Assembly: GCF_027595985.1 (NCBI RefSeq)
Contig: NC_073307.1
Span: 44,804,594-44,868,593 of the forward strand
DNA length: 64,000 nucleotides
From: Sorex araneus
Lineage: Eukaryota > Chordata > Mammalia > Eulipotyphla > Soricidae
Direction: 5' to 3'
A program made the position numbers and the translations under genes. Each line of letters begins with the position of its first letter. The first letter of the stretch is position 1. The notes under the pieces were generated by a model that saw only the letters and a program-made list of their open reading frames with translations, was not told the DNA's origin and did no database searches. Positions 53,483-63,454 of this stretch are shown piece after piece.

Positions 53483-55329
53483 AACCAGGTTTACAGTAAC
53501 AGTCACTGGATGAACTTTTTTTTCTTTCTTTTTTTTTAATCTCAGCTAAACTCAAAACACAGTTTTTTTTCACGGTTCAAACCGAACAGCTCACCGTGTC
53601 CCGCAGCCGCCTCACAGCTACCACAGATCACAGGAGTGTCAGCGTGTGTCCACACTCACCAAACACGGGACGGAACACCCACACACCACTTTCCAAAGAG
53701 GGGACTTACACTGGGTGCTGGCTGCCTGCGACAGCCCAGGAATCCATCGGGGGACTCAAGGGGAAGGATTTCCAGGAGAAGGCCTGGGAAGGGGATGGGG
53801 TGGGAGGGGGCAGGGGGGGTGGGGGCTGGTGCTTGTGACAGGGATCACAGCTGGGGATGGCCCAGCCTGTGGGCAAGAGTCCAGCCTTAGGAGTGAGGCC
53901 CTGGGGGCAGAGTCGTGAAGAAAAAGACCAAAGGGTAACTGACCCTGAAGAAAACCCCTTTTCTAAGATAACTACAAAAAAAAAAAAACAACCCTACCAT
54001 TTAAAAATAACCCCCAAATGATAAGAAACATCTTTGTTATGGTGGCTGATTTAATAGCACCACAAAGAACTTCTCAGCTGCCCACGATCACGGTCCTTAG
54101 AGACCATGAGAAGCTGCAGCGGGGGCGGGCGTCCTTCAAGAGGGGCCAGGCTGCCCTGAGCTGAGGCAGCGGAAGAGAGGCTTGGGGGTGGGGGGTCGGG
54201 GAGCTGGACCGTGTCCCCCTCCATTTGGAGCCAGAGGACATGCCTCCCTGTCACGCTCTCTTCCTAAACCCTCTACCTAGGGCTCTTCGATAAGGGGACA
54301 GGACAAAATCAGAATAAGCACTGGACAGCCAGAGTGGAAATCAAGAAACCAGTGGGGGGTCCCTGAGCATCCTCAGGAATTTCTGTGGTGCCCATGGAGA
54401 AGGCACCCAGAAGCCGGCCCTGGAGCAAGGAGGGCAGATGCCAAGTCTGATGTTCTGGCTCTAGTGCTTACTCAGAATTCCCAAGTGCAATGAACTTGGC
54501 CGTGAAAGTCCTATTTCGTATCAGAGCGGGGAGGAGTTGACACAGGGGCTGGGCAACGGCCCCAGCGGTGCACCAGATGCTCTGACTGAGTTTATTTTCG
54601 CGCCTCTTTCTCCATCTGGTGGTCGTGGCCAGTACTGCAACGTGTCCCTGTCTGGTGCATGAAGTGGAGGCACCGCGTCTCAAAAATCCGCTCTGCCTGC
54701 AAGAACCGTGACCCAGACCCTCGGAGTTTTGAGTTATAAATCAAGAGCTGCACCTTAATATAAAAGCACCATGGGAAAAAAGCCCTAAAAACAGAATGCT
54801 TCCCTACGTTGAGGAGAAGTCTTTTCTTGTTTTGTTTTGTTACAACAGAAGTGAGTTAGGGCAGGGGGGAATCCTCCAAGATTCCTCTTGAGTCGCATGT
54901 TCTCTTTTCTCTGGCCTTCAACTTAGTAAAACCTGCAGTCAGAGACAGTGGTTTCTCCTAAGCACTTAAAAAGAGTCCGAGGCCTGCTCTTGCCTTCAAA
55001 GTACTTAGTGCTCAGAATCAGCTCCCAGAGCACGGGAGACTGATCTGGGGCTCCCCAGGCTGCAGACATTGTCCCTGCGTACGGGGGCCTCATCTAGCTC
55101 ACAGAACTGCTTCCAGAATGGGTTTCCGGAGCACACATCCAGCTCACAGACAGATGCCCACGTCCCCGGCTAAGGTCCCTTTCAGGCCATGACAACAAGC
55201 TGTGTGTCACGGTGGCTGACCCTGGGGCCTGGCACGCCTAACCCCCACTTTCCCCGCAGGCTGTGCTGACGATGGGGACAATGCTGGTTTGGGCAGAAAA
55301 AACAAATCCAGGGCCCCACAGCCGGGTCC

Positions 55330-55447
55330 CTCTGCTCATTCGTGTTTTGGTTGTTTTGGGGGAACCAGATGGGGTGTCAGAGATGGAACCCGGGTCAGTG
55401 GCAGGCAAAGCAAACACCATGCCCGCTGTACTTCCTCTCCAGCCCTG
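55330..55447 (-). mobile_element. SINE fragment in the DPYSL3 3' UTR
   Basis: GGGGGAACCAGATGGGGTGT, GATGGAACCCGGGTCAGTGG, GTACTTCCTCTCCAGCCC: head half only. Confidence 0.75.
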
Positions 55448-55462
55448 ATGCCCTCTGCTCTT

Positions 55463-55615
55463 TTTTTTTTCTTCCTTTTTGGGTCACACCCAGTGATGCT
55501 CAGGAATTAACTCCTGGCAGTGCTCGGGGGACCAGATGGGATGCTGGGAATCAAGCCTGGGTCAGTCCCATGCAAGGCAAATGCCCCAACTGCTGTCCTA
55601 TCGCTCCAGTCCCCT
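55463..55615 (-). mobile_element. Short-type SINE in the DPYSL3 3' UTR, 13-bp target-site duplication
   Basis: GCCCTCTGCTCTT at 55450-55462 and 55616-55628 flank a reverse copy, that is, sense with respect to DPYSL3. The SINE would be part of the mature transcript. Confidence 0.93.
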
Positions 55616-56717
55616 GCCCTCTGCTCTTGACTGCCTTTCCCAACCCCCCGCTTAACGCTTGTGAGAGCTGAGATTACCTACCAGGGGCCGGAACAGGGAA
55701 CATCTAATGCAACTAACTACTTTTCCCAAGGAAGAATTCTAGTCCCCTAGGGCTGTGTTTTGGGTTTCAAGAGTTCCAGAGACTGAAACGATGTATCCTG
55801 GCCAGAGAAGCCTGGCTCCCCTCCCCATGGGAGTTGGAGGTGCAGAGAAGGGGGCGGGCAGAGGTTTGCCCCTCTCTGTGTTCACAGAGGGGGAGTGCGA
55901 GAGACAGGATCTCCAACGCCAGGGCCTGCTCGGCTCCCAGCGGATTCTGTTTAGAAGCACCAAAGAGGCAGGTCGGTAGGAGCAAGAGAAGGAGCCTGGC
56001 CTTCCCCCGTCTTCCCTCCCGACCCAGGAAAGAATGGAACGCAACTCGAGAGAGAGAGGATCGAGCGGATGGAAGTGATGGTCGGCGTCTGATGAGATTG
56101 TACATGTTTGGAGGAATAAAACCTACGAGGAGGAGATGTGACAGGGTCTGTGGCCCACGACGCCCACCTTCTCGGCAGACCCGGGGCGGGGGGAGGGGAA
56201 GATGGTGATGAAGTGAAGCCGCTGCAAGTGGCCAAAGACCACGGAGACCAACACGCTTCCACAGCACGATACACAAGACCTACGCTTCCCGACTGACCCC
56301 CCCTCCCCAGCTCACCTGACCCAGCCCTCCGCCCACAGACCCCAAAGAACTCTCCCTTCTGTTCATTTTCCTGACATCCCAGCTTTGTCTGCCCCTTTGT
56401 CGTAAGATGCAACACTACACACGCTCTCAACACTATATAGCACACTTGACCTTAGTGGCCTGATTGCATGCATGTAAATGGGGGGGTGGGGGTGGGGGCT
56501 GCAAACAAATCGAGGCTATGCATAAACAGAAAACAAAGCAAGATTCGTAAAGCTAGGCAAGCGAGCGTTAACATTGGAGAAACATAAGGCTTGAGGCTTA
56601 TTGATTCTATCCATCGAAACGGTTTGGATTCGCTTTCCTTCTTAAATATCGGTGTACCATTTTGGCTTCAAAACAATCTCTTCTTGCTTCTGGCCCCTCT
56701 CCCTGGGGAGAGGCGGC

Positions 56718-56806
56718 TTAACTCAGGGACGTGATATTAGAGCGGCCGCCAGGGGGCGCCACGATGCGCTTGCTGGCAGAGCGGACCCCCTCGTCCACTT
56801 GAGTGC
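56718..56806 (-). CDS. DPYSL3: DPYSL3 last coding exon and stop
   Basis: The coding part is 89 bp after acceptor GGACTACAG. Two bases finish a Gly codon; then TQVDEGVRSASKRIVAPPGG, RSNITSLS and TAA at 56720-56718. RIVAPPGGR-NIT is shared by CRMPs, and the final SLS is specific to CRMP4. The tail is disordered and basic. The stop is followed by a long GC-rich 3' UTR. Confidence 0.96.
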
Positions 56807-57334
56807 CTGTAGTCCATAAACAGGGAACGGGGGAGAGGGACAAGAGAGAAAAATCGATTAGTTTTCCATGTAAGATATGGAATAACTTCCTAGTCTCATC
56901 TCCCCAGAAACTTCCTGTCTGCTGTGGCCTGAGGACCATAGAAATGCAGTGAAAAAAAGAAAGCCGAATGGGAACAGTGTTTAATCTTAGGAACAATGTT
57001 TCACCTGCGTCGGGGATCTTCCCTTTCATGCCCCCACTCCTTTGGAGAGGCACTTAGATTCATCCCATTTTACAGGGGATGACTGAGTCTGTGAGAAGGG
57101 TTGGTGACTTGCCCAAGGAACGTCAAACAGGGACCCTTCCCTCTCCATGGTCACAAACACAAATTCTGCCCACTCCCCCCCCATCAGAAAGAAGCAGCTT
57201 GAAGCTAAGTACCGTGCTAGCCAGTGTCTGGCCCAGCGCCACAGAGCCAATGACAAATATTCCTTGCGAATCACATGCCGTGACCCCCAGCAATGTCAGC
57301 CCCACACGTTACACCCTCAGGGCCAGGGGAATAG

Positions 57335-57485
57335 TATGGCGGGATGGTGTTTGCCTTGCACACAGCCCACCCAGGTTCCATCCCCGGCATCCTCCATGGT
57401 CCCCTGAGCACCCCAGGAGCGATTCCTGACTGCAAAGCCACGAATAGCCCCTGAGCATCACTGGGTGTGCCACTCACCCCCCTCC
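57335..57485 (+). mobile_element. Short-type SINE, diverged
   Basis: ATGGCGGGATGGTGTTTGCC, CCCAGGTTCCATCCCCGGCA, CTGAGCATCACTGGGTGTGCC. Confidence 0.82.
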
Positions 57486-57957
57486 CCTCAAAATGTTCCA
57501 CCTTATCTTTTGCCCCTCCCCCACCTCCGCTCCCTTGCTCTGTCCCGCCAGTGTCTTCCAGCCCCCATCTCCTCCCTCACACAGGGAGACGCCCCATGAT
57601 TCATATCACTTTCTCTTCTTTCAAAATTACTTTCTCTTCTTACTGGGCTTCCCTCACAGTGTAAAATAGTAACTGGAGAAATGTAAATCTGTATTTGCCT
57701 TTTTCCCCATTTTATAACTACTGGTCATAGAGCAATGGGACAAGAATTTTCTACTAATCTCAGCTAGTAGAATCTGAGGGTCATCTTAAAGAAGGAGATA
57801 GTAATAAGTAGTTATAAGAAAGAAGCAATAAGACAGTAGTAATTCTTAAAGATAACATTATGGCTAATGCATAATAATGCCAAATATTTGTAGCTACTGT
57901 CAGCACTTTTATCATCATTTTATTAACAAGAGGGACTTATTTAAAATCCTACTCTAG

Positions 57958-58131
57958 GGGCTGGAGTGATAGCACAGTGGGTAGGGCATTTGCCTTGCAC
58001 GCGGGCGACCCGGGTTCGATTCCCAGCATCCCATATGGTCCCCTGAGCACCACCAGGAGTTATTTCTGAGTGTATGAGCCAGGAGTAACCCCTGTGCATC
58101 GCCGGGTGTGACCCAAAAAGCAAAATAAAAT
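57958..58131 (+). mobile_element. Short-type SINE with 15-bp target-site duplication
   Basis: AAAATCCTACTCTAG at 57943-57957 and 58132-58146 flank a near-consensus forward copy in the last DPYSL3 intron, antisense to the gene. Confidence 0.96.
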
Positions 58132-58537
58132 AAAATCCTACTCTAGAAGCTATTGCACTTTGCAAATAATCATAATTCCCAGGACAGACAAAGTTATTGC
58201 ACTTTGCAAATAACAACAACAATAATCATCATCGAGTTATCTTTTGACCTGGATAGACAAGCTCAGCACTTAACCCAGCTGGACTTGGCGCCGTCCAGGG
58301 CAGAAACGCAGCTTGTTTCGTCAGCAAGCACCAGGTCTGGCCTCAGGTCTGGCCTCCAAGCACAACGGGCTTCTAACCTCCCTTCGTTGAGCCCCATCTG
58401 ACGTTCTCAGCAGGGCCCGTTGGGTGCAGCTGCCGCCCTGGCTCTGTCATCCCCCCAGCCGGCCCCGGGTCTGACCCCCTCTCGGGAACTCCCAGCTCCT
58501 CCTCCACCTCCCCTGGCCTCCCTTCCTCACGACTCAC

Positions 58538-58700
58538 CCGACAGGCTGAATCCCGACTGATGGAGGTTCCTCACGGGCGGGTTCGGCCGAGTCGGGGAGC
58601 CCCGAGTGGAGCCTGCGGGGGTGCCCCCTTTCGGAGTGGTGGTCAGGTCAAACACCGGCCCGTCGTACATGCCCCTGGGGACGGCGTGCAGGTCGGCCGT
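58538..58700 (-). CDS. DPYSL3: DPYSL3 exon with the Cdk5/GSK3 phosphorylation cluster
   Basis: A 163-bp exon (54 codons plus 1 base); acceptor TCTCTTGCAG, donor GTGAGTC. It encodes [20 protein letters not shown] and then [34 protein letters not shown] and the first base of Gly. Counting back from a 570-residue protein, it holds Thr509, Thr514, Ser518 and Ser522 with the Pro residues expected after 509, 514 and 522. In the CRMP family Ser522 is the Cdk5/DYRK priming site and the other three are sequential GSK3 sites. All four are kept. Residue 519 is Thr here where I recall Ala in human. Confidence 0.96.
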
Positions 58701-59092
58701 CTGCAAGAGAAAGAGCCCCTGTTGGTGCTTGTCCAGGAAGGGGAGTGGGGTGGGGAGGGGCAGGGGTGGGAGTGCACAGGCGAAGGAAGGACCAGGGTGG
58801 GAGCCCCGCGCCACACGCGCCCAGAGCAAACACCCACAGAGTCCCAGCCCCCCTGAGGGGGAGCAAAGGCAGAGTTGGGACTGGCCCTGAGCTCCCCACC
58901 CCTAGCCCTAGGGAATTCTCTCACCCACAAAAAAAGAAAATAGTGAGTGAAAGTTCTGTTTGACACATCACACCATCACACAGTGTATCAGTGAGTTCTG
59001 GGCCAGGAGTAGGAGCCAGAAAATGCTAAGTAAGACAGTGATGAGAGCTATAGCAATTTTAAAAGAAAAGAAGTACAAAATAAACCAAAAGG

Positions 59093-59275
59093 TGGGGCCG
59101 AGAGCTGGTGTAGTGAGTAAGCATTTGCCTTCTGGGCACCAGGGCTGGGTTCGATGCTCAGCATCCCATATGGCCACCCAATCCCTGCCAGAAGTGATCC
59201 CTGAGGGCAGAGCCAGAAGGAAGCCCCAGGTACTGCCAGGTATGGCCCCCAAACCAAAAAATAAAAAATAAAGAG
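59093..59275 (+). mobile_element. Short-type SINE, diverged
   Basis: GGGGCCGAGAGCTGGTGTAG head, GGGTTCGATGCTCAGCATCC, tail CCCCAAACCAAAAAATAAAA. Confidence 0.85.
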
Positions 59276-59399
59276 CAAAAGGGTATGGTTTGATGGGGTG
59301 ACAACAGAGGTGGTTGGCAGAGGTCTCTCCAAAGCGGCTTCGATCTGCAACAGTTTAGTTGGAGCTGAGAGTGGGGAAGGGGAAGGCAAGGGCAGAGGG

Positions 59400-59625
59400 A
59401 TGGCGTGGACAGCTGGTTCCCGGGGCAGAGGGACAGCGTGGACACTGGCTCATAGGCAGTGTGGACGGCTGGTTCCCTGGGCAGTGGGACACAGTGGATG
59501 GCTGGTTCCCAAGGCAGTGTGGACAGCTGGTTTCCAGGACAGCGGGACAGTGTGGACAGCTGGCTCCCAGGGCAGTGGGGCAGTGCGGAGCGCTGGTTCC
59601 CAGGGTGTGTCACGGCAGGTTCTCA
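59400..59625. repeat. Minisatellite, about 36-40 bp unit
   Basis: Imperfect tandem copies built around GTGGACAGCTGGTTCCC and GGGCAGTGGGACA, about six units, lying in a DPYSL3 intron. Units differ by substitutions and small gaps. The protein-like repeats read in several frames (such as VDGWFP or GNQLST) are by-products. Confidence 0.85.
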
Positions 59626-59654
59626 GCAGTGGGACCCCACAGAGCAACAGAGGA

Positions 59655-59820
59655 CCCGGGCCAGAGAGAGCACAGCGGGGAGGGCAGCTGCCTTGTAAGC
59701 AGCAGATGTGGCTTTGGTTCTGTCACCCATAAGATTCCCCCCAACCCGTCAGAAGTGATCCCGGAGCACAGAGCCGGGAGTCGGCACAGAGCACTGCTGA
59801 CTGTGCCGCCTACCTCTGCC
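59655..59820 (+). mobile_element. Short-type SINE, diverged
   Basis: GGGCCAGAGAGAGCACAGCG head, TGGCTTTGGTTCTGTCACCC, CAGAAGTGATCCCGGAGCAC. Confidence 0.72.
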
Positions 59821-60552
59821 CAAAGACAGGATGGAAGAGCTGCAGGCCATGGGAAGGGCTGGGGCTCAGGTCACGCGTTGCGAAGCCACCAGCGAAGGTC
59901 CTCTGCACTCAGCGCACAGACCGGCTGGCAGCCTGCACAAGGGCATCCTCTGTGCTGCCCCCTGACCTCAGATGTGACCATGAACATGGCCGGGGGCCTT
60001 CCCCTGCCCCCTGTGCATGCTCTATGCCAGGCCTGGGGCCATGTCCCCTCCCCAAATCCCGCCTCACCAAGGGTTCCTGGCCTCACAGACAAACTGCAGG
60101 GCCACGCCCGACGATGGTGCAGTGCGCACAGCACACCACTGCCCACTGCCTCCTGCTGCAGGAGAGGCCTTTGGGGGTCCACAGACCCCCGTGAGGCAGA
60201 GACTCGGGGCAAGGCCGCAGCCCACGCAGGGCACGGCTCATTCCAGCTGCTGCTTGTGACGCAGGGGGCCGGAGACTGTATCCGTCCCCTCCCCACCCTG
60301 CCCACGAACTCCAGCTCACCGACACTTGGGGACTGGGCAAGATTTTAATCCCATGGGTGCAAATGAAGAACCAGCAGGAGGGAGGCCTGAGGGTCAGGCA
60401 CCTTCTCCACGGCTGGAGTGGGGGCCTGGTTCACCGGAGCACCAGTCCTACTCCGCACGAGCAAACAGACAGGAAGAGCCAAGGCTCCGTGTCACCATCC
60501 CCGTGCCTAAGTGGGGTGCAGAGACCGCCCCCCCCGCCAGTGCACTACTTAC

Positions 60553-60732
60553 CCTCCTCCGGGCCTTGATGCGCTTGTAGACATAGTCCGAGAAGGGGCT
60601 GCAGGGGAGGAAGCGGCCGCCCCCCTGGGTCACATGCAGGTTGCCGTCTTCCAGCATGATCTTGCCCTGACAAATGACCACCAGAGGCGCCCCGCGCAGC
60701 TCCATGCCCTCGAAGATGTTGTACTCTGCAGC
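60553..60732 (-). CDS. DPYSL3: DPYSL3 exon ([14 protein letters not shown]...KARRR)
   Basis: A 180-bp exon (60 codons, phase 0/0); acceptor CCTGTGTCCAG, donor GTAAGT. It encodes [20 protein letters not shown], then [20 protein letters not shown] and [20 protein letters not shown]. It contains the [12 protein letters not shown] signature of the CRMP family near the end of the folded domain. Human CRMP4, as I recall it, reads KARRK before the next exon, so RRR here is a conservative change. Longer frames on the other strand across this interval are shadows caused by high GC. Confidence 0.96.
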
Positions 60733-62085
60733 CTGGACACAGGGGAGAGGCCAAAGTCATGGGTGTCGGCACAGGCAGCAGGGAAAGAGCCACTCCCTTC
60801 TCCTGGGCTGGAGACCCTGTCCCAGGGGCACTAGAACCAACGCACCCGCAGAGCGGAGATAGCTCCCGCCCGTCCGCACACCTTCGACAGGAGAGGTCTG
60901 TGGGGACCAACTCTGGCTGAGCGGATTGCACCTCCCACCGTCACGAAGCATAGCCGGGTGACAGTACAGCCGGTACGGCACTTGTCTTGCACGCGGCCAA
61001 CCTGGCTTTGATCCCGGCATCCCATAGGGTGCCCTGAGCACCGCCAGGAGTGGTTCCCAAGTGCAGTCAGGAGTAACTTCTCTGGGCACTGCTGGGTATG
61101 GCCCCCAAACAAAACCAAACAGAAAGAAGCATTGCCCTCTTCTGAGGTCCTCAGGGAGGTGCTCGGGACTCAAGGGGAAGCTGGGTGAGATGCAAGTTTT
61201 GCGTGGGTTAGCACTGAAGAGAACTCAAATACCGTGACTCGCAAGAATGCGTACACTGCACGCACAGCAGGATTTCACTGTCCACTAAGTGTAAATCACG
61301 GGCATCCAGAGTCAGCTTGTCTGGGCTGTACTCCTGGCTTCACTCTGAACTTGCTGCCCAAAGGAGTGAATTCCTTTACCCGCTACCCGCCCACCCTGGC
61401 CAACCCCTATACCTTTATCTAAACAATGAGGATAATAATCATATGTGCCTACAGAAGGCCATTGCAGAGAATCAATAGAATCTCATTGCCAAATAGAAAT
61501 GCTTGAAAATATCGACAATTTTTCTGAATAAGTAGCCCTTGGTGTTAGGTTTGGGGCTTCAATTACCATCTCCCACGTGACACTTGTCATGAGGAGTTCA
61601 CCAGGTGTCACCCTTTCTTGCTCCTTCTAGGCTCAAGGTAGCACCATTCTTGCCCTGAGAGGCAAGGCCACAGGACTGGCTAGGGCCAAGGCATGGGGAG
61701 AGGGTGTCACCCTGGGAAAGCTTTCTAAGCCTCAGACACTCACCAAGCCCCAGTGCAGGCCCAGCAATCATGACACCGAGTGGCCAGAGAGAGCCAGGAT
61801 GCCCGCTTGCCCGGGACACTAGGATGGGAAGCCCTTCAGCTGACCCAGCTTGGGAAGCGGGAATGATACTGCTGAGGTTTAAATCACTGAGAACTGGGTC
61901 TGTGTGTAAGGGGGGAAGGGCGGTGTGTTGGTAATTGTGACACATGAAGGCTGCTAACTGCCCGGTGGAACACGTGTGCACATACGCACATGGACGCACA
62001 CTCGTGCACATTCACACACACCCTCAGTGAGTTAGTTCCAGAGGGGCATTGTCAATTCTGTGTCCCTCCCAGCAGCTCAACCTAC
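60733..62085 (-). other. DPYSL3: DPYSL3 intron
   Basis: Contains one + oriented SINE (about 60950-61125). The rest, about 61130-62080, shows no repeat or exon I recognise. Confidence 0.65.
60950..61125 (+). mobile_element. Short-type SINE, diverged
   Basis: AGCCGGGTGACAGTACAGCC head, CCTGGCTTTGATCCCGGCAT, tail GGCCCCCAAACAAAACCAAAC. Confidence 0.85.
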
Positions 62086-62256
62086 CGACTGGTGGTTCTT
62101 GGCAGAGACGATCTTCACGGCATCCGGGTCCCAGATCACAAGGTCACTGTCGGAACCAACAGATATTCTTCCCTTGCGGGGATACAAGTTGAAGATCTTG
62201 GCAGCATTTGTGCTAGTCACGGCCACAAACTGGTTTTCATCCATTTTTCCTGTAGC
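62086..62256 (-). CDS. DPYSL3: DPYSL3 exon ([10 protein letters not shown]...SAKNHQS)
   Basis: A 171-bp exon (57 codons, phase 0/0). On the minus strand the acceptor is CCTTTAACAG and the donor GTAGGTTG. It encodes [20 protein letters not shown], then [20 protein letters not shown] and [17 protein letters not shown]. This is the C-terminal part of the dihydropyrimidinase-like TIM barrel running into the beta-sandwich. The [10 protein letters not shown] segment is highly conserved among all CRMPs and DHPase. The oddity is upstream: the intron just before the acceptor is a roughly 140-bp (TTCC)n microsatellite in the sense of the transcript, so the pyrimidine tract is repeat-derived. Confidence 0.96.
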
Positions 62257-62269
62257 CTGTTAAAGGTGG

Positions 62270-62406
62270 GGAGGAAGGAAGGAAGGAAGGAAGGAAGGAA
62301 GGAAGGAAGGAAGGAAGGAAGGAAGGAAGGAAGGAAGGAAGGAAGGAAGGAAGGAAGGAAGGAAGGAAGGAAGGAAGGAAGGAAGGAAGGAAGGAAGGAA
62401 GGAAGG
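62270..62406. repeat. (GGAA)n microsatellite, about 34 units
   Basis: Nearly uninterrupted GGAA/AGGA units, trailing into imperfect AGGAAGG-rich sequence to about 62450. On the DPYSL3 strand this is (TTCC)n ending about 14 bp before the acceptor of the 62256-62086 exon. Confidence 0.97.
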
Positions 62407-63072
62407 AGCATAGGAGGAAGGATGAAAGGAAGGGAGGGACGGAGGGAGGAAATAATGAATGTGGGGGCTTCTCAAGGGCCCTCACAAGGTGCAACTATCT
62501 GACACACATAACTGCTACCCCAAACTTGACAATCTGTCCTGGCTGGCGGCAAAGTAGTTCTACACATGCCTTCAGATGGCAGTCCCTGTCCTGGAGCATT
62601 TTCTCCCTCAAATACATGCACAGATTCACTCATCCATTCTAATTCCATAAAGGATTGCCAAGGGCTCTCAGCCAACCCACGTGTGAACCCATTTCCAGGT
62701 GTTTCATGGACATGGAATAAATACAGAAGGATCTATCAGCGGACAACAATGGCTATCCCCAAATTACGAGATTAGGTTTGGCTTTTTTGGTTTGTTGTCT
62801 GTAGCAAGTTTGCTTTTTCTGTGGTCTCCAAGTGTTCTTAATCAAGCACGTATTACTGTGGTGTGAGAACACACATGTATATTTTAACAATTTCATATAG
62901 TGTCAAGATAAAGCATCCCTATTTATAAATATGAAATAATGCTTAGAATGAGGCAAAATCAAATTAGCTACGTATAAGTAGAGAAAAAGATAGTTATAGT
63001 TTCCCTGGCTTCATAACACAAATCCCAGTTAAGGAAAGAAGAATCTGGTTTCTTCTTTCCTTAAAAGAAAAG

Positions 63073-63235
63073 GGCCGGCCGGAGAGCTAGTACAGTGGGT
63101 AAGGCCCTGGCCTTGCATGTGCCTGACCGATCTGATATGTTCCCCTGAACACTTATTTGCAGGAGTGATTCCTGGATGCAGAGCCCAGAGTAAGCCTTGA
63201 GCACTGTTGAGTGTGTCCCAAAGCCAAAAAAGTAA
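63073..63235 (+). mobile_element. Short-type SINE, diverged
   Basis: GGCCGGCCGGAGAGCTAGTA head, GCAGGAGTGATTCCTGGATG, tail CCCAAAGCCAAAAAAG. Confidence 0.82.
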
Positions 63236-63265
63236 TTTTAAAAATTGGTTTAAGATATCTAGCTT

Positions 63266-63454
63266 CGAGGCTGGAGCGATAGTAGAGTGGGTAGGGTGTT
63301 TGCCTTACATGCAGCCAGCCTGGGTTCGATCCCTGGCATCCCATACAGTCCCCCAAGTACCACCAGGAGTAATTCCTGAGTGCAGAGCCAGGAGTAACCC
63401 CTGAGCATTGCGGGTATGATCCAAAGAGCAAAATAAATAAGTAACTAAATAAAA
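63266..63454 (+). mobile_element. Short-type SINE with 9-bp target-site duplication
   Basis: ATCTAGCTT at 63257-63265 and 63455-63463 flank a forward copy with tail AAAATAAATAAGTAACTAAATAAA. Confidence 0.9.

Larger units (their letters stand above)
53456..56717 (-). other. DPYSL3: DPYSL3 3' UTR (probable, about 3.26 kb)
   Basis: Minus-strand sequence from the TAA to just past an ATTAAA signal. The length fits the long 3' UTR known for DPYSL3 transcripts. A shrew SINE with its own target-site duplication (55463-55615) and a decayed SINE fragment (about 55330-55447) lie inside it, both in the sense of the transcript. On the mRNA strand several C-rich tracts appear (for example 53795-53830, 54185-54200 and 56480-56505, which are G-runs on the + strand). 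Long overlapping open frames on both strands around 55.75-56.45 kb reflect base composition, not coding. The limits are inferred. Confidence 0.6.
56807..58537 (-). other. DPYSL3: DPYSL3 last intron
   Basis: Contains an old MIR/L2-like segment (about 57040-57130: CCCATTTTACAGGGGATGAC and GACTTGCCCAAGG), a decayed SINE (57335-57480) and a young SINE (57958-58131). A 20-bp word TTATTGCACTTTGCAAATAA occurs twice near 58150 and 58194. Nothing recognised in 58250-58530. Confidence 0.65.
58701..60552 (-). other. DPYSL3: DPYSL3 intron with minisatellite
   Basis: GC-rich intron with SINEs at about 59093-59275 and 59655-59815 and a minisatellite at about 59400-59625. A long open frame on the + strand crosses it but looks non-coding. 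Nothing recognised in 59830-60540. Confidence 0.65.
56718..62256 (-). other. DPYSL3: DPYSL3 gene span (3' part), four coding exons
   Basis: Gene-level entry. Reading the minus strand, exons 62256-62086, 60732-60553, 58700-58538 and 56806-56718 give 603 coding bases, that is 200 residues plus TAA. All junctions are GT-AG and in frame. The product is dihydropyrimidinase-related protein 3 (CRMP4, Ulip-1, TUC-4), a cytosolic tetrameric phosphoprotein. It relates in fold to dihydropyrimidinase but is not a known hydrolase, and it acts on microtubules and actin in growing axons downstream of semaphorin and growth-factor signals. The terminal GRSNITSLS separates it from CRMP2 (ANITSLG). The human form is 570 residues, so about 370 N-terminal residues lie beyond the right edge of the window. 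Any exons still further 5' are not in 62257-64000 as far as I can see. Confidence 0.96.

Noticed and set aside
53805..53830. G-run on the + strand as an RNA G-quadruplex in DPYSL3
   Set aside because: DPYSL3 is transcribed from the other strand, so the mRNA would carry C-runs; only a DNA structure is possible.
55767..56445. Overlapping 124-169-residue open frames on both strands
   Set aside because: They lie in the DPYSL3 3' UTR, overlap each other in several frames and show low-complexity composition.
59359..60348. 329-residue open frame on the + strand
   Set aside because: It crosses a minisatellite and a SINE, has no recognisable domain, and lies antisense to confirmed DPYSL3 introns in GC-rich DNA where stops are rare.
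62217..62502. Open frames with (KEGR)n or (PSFL)n repeats
   Set aside because: Direct translations of the (GGAA)n microsatellite.
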